From Chitinophagales bacterium (GTDB lineage Bacteria > Bacteroidota > Bacteroidia > Chitinophagales > UBA2359): 5,205 bases of DNA. How positions within the stretch are numbered: the first letter of the stretch is position 1; every line of letters starts with the position of its first letter. The notes beneath the pieces were generated by a model. It searched no databases. It was given only the letters and a program-made list of their open reading frames with translations, and was not told where the DNA came from. Shown piece by piece: positions 1 through 5,205 of this stretch. Location: the NCBI GenBank assembly GCA_020629335.1, contig JAHDDN010000407.1, positions 1-5,205 of the forward strand. The letters run 5' to 3'. The translations under genes were made by a program, and so were the position numbers.

Positions 1-651
1 AGTTTTGATTGGTCAAGTATCTCAGGAGGGGCAGAGTATCGCATTCAGGTATCGACTAGTACTAGTGGTTGGAGTGCAAGTGAAGGATTCTCTAATAGTT
101 CGTATTGTAATTCCACAGTTCTTGTCAATAAAAACACAGGCACTATTTCATCTTTTACTTGGAATTCTCCAGATGGTACTTACATTTGTGATTCCCCGCA
201 GGAGAATACGACTTATTATTGGACAGTTAGGTCTTATGTAGCAGGGAGTGGTACTTCTAATTATACGCCTCCCCAAGCTTTTACTACAATTCCACCGCCA
301 CCGCCAAATGCACCTAATCTATACCAGCCACTGAATAATGCAACGAATGAATCTATTCCAGTGAGCTTTGATTGGTCTACGATATCAGGAGGAGCGGAGT
401 ATCGAATTCAAGTATCAACGAGCAATAGTGGTTGGAGTGCTAGTAATGGTTTTACTAGTAGTACTAATTGTAATTCAACAGTGGTGGTTAATGCTAATAC
501 GTATACTACTTCCTCCTTTACTTGGGGAGCAACTTTAGGTACAGATATTTGTACAACACCACAGGAGAATACGATTTATTATTGGACGGTCAGATCTTAT
601 GTAGCAGGGAGTGGCACTTCTGATTATACTTATCCGAGAGTATTTACGACT
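1..651 (+). repeat. Two in-frame 363-bp-period repeats encoding FN3-like domains
   Basis: The codons for SFDWS occur at 1 and again at 364, a period of exactly 363 bp or 121 residues. The 96-residue cores (1-288 and 364-651) align without gaps, and by hand count about 73 of 96 residues are identical. Many DNA differences are silent third-position changes. Shared landmarks are GGAEYRIQVSTS, SGWSAS, CNSTV, SSFTW, PQENT and YYWTVRSYVAGSGTS. Each unit has two cysteines at the same places (residues 36 and 63, then 157 and 184), compatible with one disulfide per domain. The FN3 assignment rests on the W...YRIQVS...YYWTVRS pattern. Because the window opens inside the first unit, further copies upstream are likely. 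Confidence 0.9.
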
Positions 652-1170
652 GAGCAAATAGGTTGCTCTAATACCGTGAATATATTTGATAATGTCTATG
701 CTTCTCAATCCGATTATCAAGAAGCAAGTAATATCTTGAATGCATCCAATACCATTTATAATAATGGTTTGGCAGAGTATCGTGCAGGTAATAAAGTAGT
801 TTTAAAGGCAGGATTTGAGGCTTTAGCAGGCAGTGATTTTAAAGCATTTATTGCTCCTTGTACTATTCCAAAAAGCGATGGAGAGTTGCCTGAGAATGAC
901 TCGTTCATTAAAGAGGAAGGAGAGGGTTTTATTATTTATCCAAATCCAGCTAATGATCATTTATTTGTTTCTTTTGATGCTACTACGAAAGGGGATATCA
1001 TATTGGAAATTTATGATTTAACTGGAAAAAAGCTCAAGGAGATAAATCGAAGTGTGAGTGTAGGGATAAATAATTTAGAAGTAGATATTCAAGATTTTAG
1101 TAATGGCGTTTATATTATTCAATTGAGCGATGGTATAAAAACTCAATCTTCTAAATTAGTCATTCAATAA
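1..1170 (+). CDS. C-terminal part of a large T9SS-secreted protein with tandem FN3-like repeats (5' end outside window)
   Basis: The reading frame is open from the first base to the TAA at 1168-1170, giving 389 visible residues, so the gene starts upstream of the window. A GTG at 361 lies inside the repeat and is not a start. In order I see: FN3-like unit 1 (residues 1-96), a proline-rich linker (about 97-121, with PPPPP), FN3-like unit 2 (122-217), a Cys-bounded module (222-287, with AGNKVVLKAGFEALAGSDF) resembling the 3-coathanger stack domain of Bacteroidota surface proteins, an acidic linker, and a type A T9SS sorting domain (about 309-389) with YPNP at 313-316, YDLTGK and NGVYIIQL. From family knowledge, the sorting domain directs export across the outer membrane and is then removed, with release or surface attachment. 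FN3-like repeats usually act as spacers or in adhesion. The catalytic or binding part, if any, would lie upstream, so no specific function can be given. No terminator is evident after the stop. Confidence 0.9.
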   Translation, partial: SFDWSSISGGAEYRIQVSTSTSGWSASEGFSNSSYCNSTVLVNKNTGTISSFTWNSPDGTYICDSPQENTTYYWTVRSYVAGSGTSNYTPPQAFTTIPPPPPNAPNLYQPLNNATNESIPVSFDWSTISGGAEYRIQVSTSNSGWSASNGFTSSTNCNSTVVVNANTYTTSSFTWGATLGTDICTTPQENTIYYWTVRSYVAGSGTSDYTYPRVFTTEQIGCSNTVNIFDNVYASQSDYQEASNILNASNTIYNNGLAEYRAGNKVVLKAGFEALAGSDFKAFIAPCTIPKSDGELPENDSFIKEEGEGFIIYPNPANDHLFVSFDATTKGDIILEIYDLTGKKLKEINRSVSVGINNLEVDIQDFSNGVYIIQLSDGIKTQSSKLVIQ

Positions 1171-1192
1171 TTATCAGATACAAAAAGTAAAG

Positions 1193-1244
1193 AAAGCTCT
1201 CTAATAAAGCTCTCTAATAAAGCTCTCTAAGAAAGCTCTCTAAT
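1193..1244. repeat. Four tandem copies of a 13-bp repeat (AAAGCTCTCTAAT)
   Basis: Copies lie at 1193-1205, 1206-1218, 1219-1231 and 1232-1244. They are identical except that the last base of the third copy is G instead of T. A degenerate fifth start (AAAGATCATTA) follows at 1245. The array begins 22 bp after the stop codon of the preceding gene and ends 96 bp before the next start. The unit is not self-complementary beyond the central AGCT and has no T-run, so it does not look like an intrinsic terminator. Its role is unknown. It could be a replication-slippage array or a regulatory spacer. Confidence 0.95.
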
Positions 1245-1273
1245 AAAGATCATTAACATTAGATAGCTGACAC

Positions 1274-1366
1274 AAAGTTTAACAATTAACTAATCAATTT
1301 GCTTACACAACTGTCAAAGCAAATTATAAAAATAATAATTATGAAATTCAATAAAAGTTTAACAAT
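1274..1366 (+). repeat. 13-bp direct repeat spanning the start of the 340-residue gene
   Basis: AAAGTTTAACAAT occurs at 1274-1286, upstream of the gene, and again at 1354-1366, inside codons 5-9. The copies are 80 bp apart. The identity is exact, but the motif is AT-rich, so chance or incidental similarity is possible. No function is claimed. Confidence 0.6.
1296..1325 (+). promoter_or_regulatory. Inverted repeat / hairpin in the leader of the 340-residue gene
   Basis: AATTTGCTT at 1296-1304 is perfectly complementary to AAGCAAATT at 1317-1325, with a 12-nt loop between. The right arm ends 15 bp before the ATG at 1341. The left arm includes ATTTG, which partly overlaps a one-mismatch match (1294-1301, TCAATTTG) to the Bacteroidota -7 promoter consensus TAnnTTTG. 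No matching -33 TTG was found at proper spacing. The element could be an operator or an mRNA leader hairpin. The stem is seen directly, and any regulatory role is inference. Confidence 0.45.
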
Positions 1367-2363
1367 AGCCGTATTCCTATTTATATTTTCATATATGCCA
1401 TCGTTAGCACAAACTATAAATGCAAGTACGATCAATGGCACAAGTGGTCATACCGTAATTCTTGAAAGCGATCACTCGAGTATTACAAATTTTAAGATGC
1501 AAGACAAGAACAATGTATTATATGGCGCTTTATATGGATCGCATGTGGGAGATAGATTTGGTTTACTTGATGGCGATCATCATTGGTCATATTTGGCAGT
1601 TAAAGATCAGTTTACTGAATTTAGGGTAAACAATAGTATAAAAATGCGCATTATGGCAGATGGTAAAGTTGGAATTGGGCATACAAATCCAAGCGCAAGA
1701 CTACATGTCAATGGTGATATAAAAACAGGATCAAGTAATGGCATACAAATTAGCCAAAGTGGGAGCACTGGAATTATTAATAAATATGGTAATGGGCCAT
1801 TAGATTTTAGACAGAACAATTCAACAAAAGCATCCCTACTTACGAATGGTACATTTAGAATTAAGTCAATAGAAACATATGTAGGAAACATGTTTATTAG
1901 TGCAAGAGATTGGGGAATGAGATTCGATATTAATACAGATAATGTTGGGTCTGATTTTTATGCTTGGCGAAGCAATAATTCTGAAAAGATGAGGCTCACG
2001 AACGATGGTAATTTAGGTTTAGGGATTACTAACCCCTCTGAAAAATTAGAAGTCAACGGTACAATAAGAGCCAAAGAGATAATCGTAGAAACTGCAAATT
2101 GGCCTGATTATGTCTTCGGTGAAGAGTATGAGAGCATGAGCTTAATTGAAAAAGGTCAATTCTTCAAAAATAAGCATCACTTACCTGCTTTGAATAATGC
2201 GAAGACTTATCAGGATGGTGGTTTGCCAATAACTGAAGTGGTGACAGGTTTAACGCAAGAAGTAGAGGAAGCTTATTTACACCTCTTGGATCAACAAGGA
2301 CAGATTGATAATCTAAGGAAGGAAATGGAGGAGCTAAAAAAATTAGTCTTGGCTAAAAAGTAA
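1341..2363 (+). CDS. Secreted tail-fibre-like protein with GIG-type repeats and C-terminal coiled coil
   Basis: This encodes 340 residues from ATG 1341. I chose that start because it gives a clean signal peptide directly (MKFNKS, then a hydrophobic stretch ending SLA at residue 23, before Q24). A TTG at 1299 in the same frame would add 14 residues before it. No Shine-Dalgarno is visible; the leader is A/T-rich (aataataatt), as usual in Bacteroidota. Two repeats of the form DGxxGxGxTNPSxxLxVNG lie at about 107-125 and 222-240. They are relatives of the GIGTTxPxxKLxVxG motif common in Bacteroidota surface and tail-fibre-like proteins. Residues about 252-300 hold the conserved tail block (NWPDYVF, then HHLPALNNA), and 306-338 form a charged heptad-like helix, probably an oligomerising coiled coil. 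No T9SS sorting domain or S74 endosialidase chaperone motif is visible. A trimeric fibrous role is inferred from relatives; the actual function is unknown. A strong terminator follows about 80 bp after the stop. Confidence 0.88.
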   Translation: MKFNKSLTIAVFLFIFSYMPSLAQTINASTINGTSGHTVILESDHSSITNFKMQDKNNVLYGALYGSHVGDRFGLLDGDHHWSYLAVKDQFTEFRVNNSIKMRIMADGKVGIGHTNPSARLHVNGDIKTGSSNGIQISQSGSTGIINKYGNGPLDFRQNNSTKASLLTNGTFRIKSIETYVGNMFISARDWGMRFDINTDNVGSDFYAWRSNNSEKMRLTNDGNLGLGITNPSEKLEVNGTIRAKEIIVETANWPDYVFGEEYESMSLIEKGQFFKNKHHLPALNNAKTYQDGGLPITEVVTGLTQEVEEAYLHLLDQQGQIDNLRKEMEELKKLVLAKK

Positions 2364-2442
2364 ATGAGAGAAACTACTCTTACCGTGACTTCTTGAAATA
2401 CTTATTCAATAATAAGTGAGTGGTTCCCTTTGTGATTTTAAT

Positions 2443-2479
2443 AAGCCCGTACAATGAGAGTTGTATGGGCTTTTGTTTG
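2443..2479 (+). terminator. Rho-independent terminator
   Basis: AAGCCCGTACAA (2443-2454) pairs with TTGTATGGGCTT (2461-2472) in a 12-bp stem with one G-U pair and a 6-nt loop (TGAGAG). A U-rich tail, TTGTTTG, follows. The wobble pair forms only in plus-strand RNA; the minus-strand copy would have an A-C mismatch and no following T-run. The terminator therefore serves the 340-residue gene ending at 2363. Confidence 0.9.
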
Positions 2480-2568
2480 GGGAATTTTAGAGCGATGAGT
2501 ATTGCTGTAAGCAAGAGTCATAAGCGAGACGCTTGCAAAAGGTGATTGTGTAAGTATTCTTTACATGA

Positions 2569-2645
2569 GAAATGACATATCTCATTTAGAACCAGAATTC
2601 ATTTTCTTGTTTTTGAAAGCTATTTACAAGAAGATATGTCATTTC
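2569..2645. repeat. Perfect 14-bp inverted repeat with nested smaller stem
   Basis: GAAATGACATATCT at 2569-2582 is the exact reverse complement of AGATATGTCATTTC at 2632-2645, with 49 bp between. Inside it, TTCTTGT (2604-2610) pairs with ACAAGAA (2626-2632) around a 15-nt loop. The whole could fold as a long stem with a one-sided 21-nt bulge (2583-2603). No T-run follows either arm, so it is not a standard terminator. No transposase or target-site duplication is evident. It could be a small structured element or a remnant of a miniature inverted-repeat element. Confidence 0.7.
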
Positions 2646-2675
2646 AATAAGTTTCCAAACCTGACTTTTTATATG

Positions 2676-2696
2676 AGATCTTGCAGAGCAAGGTCT
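2676..2696. other. Short hairpin just downstream of the propeller gene
   Basis: AGATCTTGC (2676-2684) and GCAAGGTCT (2688-2696) form a 9-bp stem with a 3-nt loop AGA. One pair is a G-U wobble in plus-strand RNA and a C-A mismatch in minus-strand RNA. The element lies 16 bp past the stop of the minus-strand gene, where a terminator would be expected, but the minus-strand continuation (CATATAAAAAGTC) has no U-tract. Its plus-strand continuation is only TTTAAGG. It may be a weak or Rho-assisted terminator, or an mRNA 3'-end stabiliser. Confidence 0.4.
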
Positions 2697-2711
2697 TTAA
2701 GGCTTAGGTTC

Positions 2712-4337
2712 TCAAAAAAAGATTAGTCTCTCTACTCCAATCAGACCTCCATCTTCATATAAGTGCAAAAAATAAACGCCTTGCTGATAAGCAGACAAAT
2801 CAAGATTTACAAAAGTCCTATTCTCAGGAATACTTTCCTCCTTCACGAGATGTCCTGAAACATCGTAGACCTGATATGATAAATCAGTAGATAAAATAGT
2901 AGCTAAATCCAAGCGAAACATTCCACTTGAAGGATTTGGATAAATATGAACTGCTTGATTATTCATTTTGCTCCAACCAACATCTACTATTTCAGGAGGG
3001 GCTTCCACCAAAATACTATCACAAGGAGAACCTGTACATTGATTAAAGCTGCTATCCATCTTTACCACCCATGCCTTAGAAGCATAACTTTGATTCTTTG
3101 GATAGCTGTATCCAGCTAAAGCATAGCCGCCATCGTTGGTTCTTTCAAAATCAATCATCCTACTTTCTATCGCTTCAGTCATGTCTTTACCTAAAGTAAT
3201 AGTGCTATCCCATTCTCCATTGGGATTAAATAAAGCTAAAGAACTTGCTGTTCCAAGGACCCATAATCCATCTTCTCCTATAAATCCGTCGGTATGTTTA
3301 AATAATCCTATAAAGCTTCCATCTTCTCTTACAATGGGTAAGGTATTAAAGCTGGTACGACTGCTTCTAAAATAAACCCCATCATTTGGATAATATTGTT
3401 CCCAAATTTGTTCTCCCTCATAGTTATATTTACTTACTATCCATGAATTTCTAAAGTCCATAAAGTCATCGACAGGTCCAATTTGCGTCAATAAAAAATG
3501 CTCTTCATCCATAGGGACAATAAGTGGCGCAATTTGGTAGGAATAGTCGTCTAATACTTGTTCTTCTAGTACTTCTCCAGTTGTAGCAGCTAGAGTTGTT
3601 AATACATTGATAGAGGTACCATCCGCACAAGAAATGATAGAGCCATTTTCTATTTCACAGGAGCCACATGCTAATAGCAAATTTCCATTTGGCATTTCTA
3701 AATGACTATAGCAGATGAATGAGCGATTTATCTCATCATCTTGGGAGAATAAGGGTTCATCTATCAATTGCATCCATTCTATCTCTCCATCACTATTGGT
3801 CTTAATGATTAATAATTGAGAATCACTTATGGGATTTCCATCAGAATTAACAAAAGCACTTGCTCCTGTAATTAAAAATCCATTATCTGATGTTTCACTA
3901 ATCTGACCTATTACTTCATGAGACAACTCTACTGGTCCTCCATATCTATGAGTCCATATAATATCAACATCCGAATTGATTTTAAAGAACACGATTTCAG
4001 TATTCCCCGATTCTAACCTTTCATTAATACTCACTACATAGTTCCCATCAGAAGTAGCGATACCATTATGAGGCCGTTCCCATCCCAATACATCACCTAC
4101 AAGCAAGTTTTTAGTTAATACTTCTTCCCCTTCTATATTCAGTTTTTTGGCATAAAAAACTTTTTCATTATTTTCTACCGTAAAGCCAAGTATAATAAAG
4201 CCATCAGGGGTTTCGATAATCTTACCAGCATTCATACTAGGATCTCCTTCTCCAAAAGTATGGTTAAAGTAGTTTTGGGCTTGTGAGGAAAGGGTGAAGC
4301 ATAGTAATAATATGATACTAAATGTTTTCATTGCCAT
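2712..4337 (-). CDS. T9SS-secreted protein, predicted seven-bladed beta-propeller
   Basis: This encodes 541 residues. A signal peptide is clear (residues 1-20, a hydrophobic core ILLLCF, ending SSQA before Q21). Seven spaced motifs of the form (D/N)GxxxxxG recur: TPDGFIILGFT (43), TSDGNYVVSIN (95), TSDNGFLITGAS (149), MPNGNLLLACGS (215), MDEEHFLLTQIG (276), REDGSFIGLFK (337) and TNDGGYALAGYS (400). Most are followed by a strand like AWVVKMD or LLIIKTNSDGEIEW. Spacing of 52-66 residues fits propeller blades. The end, about 463-541, is a type A sorting domain with YPNP at 466-469, YDVSGHL and QGVYFLHL. Cysteines cluster at 209, 224, 227 and 237, and at 434 and 439, possibly as disulfides. No catalytic motif was recognised, so the role (binding, scaffold or other) is unknown. 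ATG 4337 overlaps the upstream stop. A second ATG at 4331 would remove only two residues, and the choice between them is not settled. Confidence 0.9.
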   Translation of the reverse strand: MAMKTFSIILLLCFTLSSQAQNYFNHTFGEGDPSMNAGKIIETPDGFIILGFTVENNEKVFYAKKLNIEGEEVLTKNLLVGDVLGWERPHNGIATSDGNYVVSINERLESGNTEIVFFKINSDVDIIWTHRYGGPVELSHEVIGQISETSDNGFLITGASAFVNSDGNPISDSQLLIIKTNSDGEIEWMQLIDEPLFSQDDEINRSFICYSHLEMPNGNLLLACGSCEIENGSIISCADGTSINVLTTLAATTGEVLEEQVLDDYSYQIAPLIVPMDEEHFLLTQIGPVDDFMDFRNSWIVSKYNYEGEQIWEQYYPNDGVYFRSSRTSFNTLPIVREDGSFIGLFKHTDGFIGEDGLWVLGTASSLALFNPNGEWDSTITLGKDMTEAIESRMIDFERTNDGGYALAGYSYPKNQSYASKAWVVKMDSSFNQCTGSPCDSILVEAPPEIVDVGWSKMNNQAVHIYPNPSSGMFRLDLATILSTDLSYQVYDVSGHLVKEESIPENRTFVNLDLSAYQQGVYFLHLYEDGGLIGVERLIFF

Positions 4338-4339
4338 TA
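4335..4339 (-). promoter_or_regulatory. TAATG stop-start overlap (translational coupling)
   Basis: On the minus strand the stop TAA (4339-4337) of the upstream gene shares its last A with the ATG (4337-4335) of the propeller gene. Such a one-base overlap leaves no room for a promoter and implies one transcript with reinitiation or coupled translation. If the second ATG (4331) were used instead, the genes would be separated by 5 bp and still be in one operon. Confidence 0.75.
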
Positions 4340-5205
4340 ATTGTTGATAAAGAGTTTAGCGCAGCCGCTTTTCCCCTCTAATTGTAAGAAATAAATACCT
4401 CTATTTAACTCCCTGACATTAAATGTAATACCATGAGAATGAATATTAAAATCATTTGTTTCTATTTGTTTTGTTAAATGTCCATTAATACTAAAGATAT
4501 TAATTGAACCTAATTCATCTAACTTTTGTAGATCAAATTGATCCCAAGTTAGAGTGACAAGATCTTTAGTAGGATTAGGATAGCAATATAAATTATCTTT
4601 TATTATAGCTTTGTCGGTTGAAAACTTTTTATTTCTTTTAGGAGCATTTCTTTTAAAGGAAATTCCATTATAATTCGCTAAAGCAGATTCAGCCATAGTT
4701 TTGTGTCTGGATTGTTGATTGTTAGCAACTTTATTTATATTAGAAAGAGCAGCTTTACCAGTACCAGAAATTTGGATTTCTCCTCTGTTTATTGCAGTCA
4801 TTAAGGATTTGAACTCATTGTCTTCTTGAGTGACGACTTCAAATTGAGCTAATTGTTGCTCAACAGCCAAACTATCTCTATATGCTACTAGATTAATGAT
4901 GAGTAGCTTATCACTCCATTGTTCTCCTTTATCTTTTAAGAACTGGCGTAGTCCGATCATATCTTGTGTATTGACTAATTCAAATATAGTGATAATGTCT
5001 TCATTAATGATAAAAATATCATCGGTATTATCATTAAATTCTTCAAATCCACCATTAAATTGAGCAATTGGCTCACATTGATTATCTTGAGTCCATAGAT
5101 CGCAATCATTGGCAATAACATTCCCAACAAAAGTAATAGGAAAATCAGATGGTCCATGATTGAATACAACATTTTGTGAATTAACGCCATCTACCTCTAC
5201 CCTTA
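4337..5205 (-). CDS. C-terminal part of another T9SS-secreted protein (5' end outside window)
   Basis: Read on the minus strand, the frame is open from the right edge (first whole codon 5203-5201) to TAA at 4339-4337, giving 288 visible residues. The ATG at 4960 is visible residue 82 and is an internal methionine: the 81 residues before it are protein-like (VFNHGPSDFPITFVGNV, then CDLWTQDNQCEP) and no stop interrupts them. Residues about 95-190 are mainly helical and charged. Residues about 203-288 are a type A T9SS sorting domain with YPNP at 208-211, INIFSINGHL and NRGIYFLQL. From memory, long Saprospiria-type cargo proteins often have a beta-helix region, then a Cys-containing stretch, then a helical block before the sorting domain. 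This fragment would fit that plan, but the match is an impression only. The protein is predicted to be exported across the outer membrane. Function is unknown. It is the upstream partner of the propeller gene through the TAATG overlap. Confidence 0.85.
   Translation of the reverse strand, partial: RVEVDGVNSQNVVFNHGPSDFPITFVGNVIANDCDLWTQDNQCEPIAQFNGGFEEFNDNTDDIFIINEDIITIFELVNTQDMIGLRQFLKDKGEQWSDKLLIINLVAYRDSLAVEQQLAQFEVVTQEDNEFKSLMTAINRGEIQISGTGKAALSNINKVANNQQSRHKTMAESALANYNGISFKRNAPKRNKKFSTDKAIIKDNLYCYPNPTKDLVTLTWDQFDLQKLDELGSINIFSINGHLTKQIETNDFNIHSHGITFNVRELNRGIYFLQLEGKSGCAKLFINN

Larger units (their letters stand above)
2364..2711. other. Convergent intergenic region with terminator and inverted repeats
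   Basis: This 348-bp stretch separates the stops of two convergent genes. It carries one clear plus-strand intrinsic terminator (2443-2479), a small potential hairpin AAGCG-AGA-CGCTT (2522-2534), a perfect 14-bp inverted repeat (arms 2569-2582 and 2632-2645) and a 9-bp stem (2676-2696). I see no convincing coding sequence, tRNA or other known RNA family in it. The density of dyad symmetry is higher than needed to end the plus-strand transcript. Confidence 0.8.

Noticed and set aside
5..241. 78-residue plus-strand open frame
   Set aside because: It overlaps the real frame-1 coding sequence, which is open from base 1 and shows clear domain repeats; this is a shadow frame.
361..1170. Separate gene starting at GTG 361
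   Set aside because: The GTG falls in the middle of the repeat linker and the frame is open upstream to base 1; a start here would lack a signal peptide for a T9SS cargo.
1193..1244. CRISPR array
   Set aside because: The copies are 13 bp with no spacers between them, so this is a simple tandem repeat.
1274..1301. Bacteroidota-type promoter (-33 TTG / -7 TAnnTTTG)
   Set aside because: TCAATTTG at 1294-1301 matches the -7 box with one mismatch, but no TTG lies at the expected upstream spacing; too weak to annotate as a promoter.
1299..1340. TTG start at 1299 for the 340-residue gene
   Set aside because: It would place 14 extra residues before a typical signal peptide, and it lies inside the left arm of the leader hairpin; ATG 1341 is the natural start.
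1607..1891. 94-residue minus-strand open frame
   Set aside because: It lies antisense within the fibre-like gene, has no start context or recognisable domain, and is a shadow.
3136..3375. 79-residue plus-strand open frame
   Set aside because: It is antisense to the propeller gene, whose blade motifs continue through this region; a shadow.
4975..5190. 71-residue minus-strand open frame
   Set aside because: It runs in a different frame from the right-edge gene, which is open across the same bases with Cys- and Trp-containing protein-like sequence; the 71-residue frame is a low-complexity Leu/Met/Ile-rich shadow.

Overview
The window looks like chromosomal DNA from an AT-rich member of the phylum Bacteroidota. 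Three of its four genes end in a type IX secretion (T9SS) sorting domain with the YPNP signature, export signals have the short 'SLAQ' or 'SQAQ' endings common in that phylum, and starts lack a clear Shine-Dalgarno sequence. The mix of long multidomain T9SS cargo, a 3-coathanger-like module and a GIG-repeat tail-fibre-like protein recalls Saprospiria/Lewinella-type genomes. That finer placement is an impression from memory, not a demonstrated fact.

Layout. Positions 1-1170 (+) hold the 3' end of a large exported protein: two near-identical fibronectin-III-like repeats of 121 residues, a Cys-bounded 3-coathanger-like module and a T9SS sorting domain. Positions 1171-1340 are a leader with four copies of a 13-bp tandem repeat and a 9-bp-stem hairpin just before the next start. 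Positions 1341-2363 (+) encode a secreted protein of 340 residues with two GIGxxxP-type repeats and a C-terminal coiled coil. A strong intrinsic terminator follows at 2443-2479. The convergent spacer 2364-2711 also holds a perfect 14-bp inverted repeat and a short hairpin. Positions 4337-2712 (-) encode a 541-residue T9SS cargo protein that looks like a seven-bladed beta-propeller. Its start overlaps by one base (TAATG) the stop of an upstream gene running off the right edge (5205-4337, -), which is the C-terminal end of another T9SS cargo protein.

How they fit together. All four products appear to be exported, and three should be handled by the T9SS at the outer membrane. The minus-strand pair is very probably one transcript with coupled translation. 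The two plus-strand genes are co-oriented but 170 bp apart, with no evident terminator between them, so their co-transcription is open. No enzyme active site, defence gene, mobile element, RNA gene or CRISPR array was recognised. The region reads as a cell-surface or secreted-protein locus, and I do not see a convincing undescribed system. The most unusual items are the small repeats in the intergenic DNA and the recently duplicated, cysteine-conserving FN3-like units.
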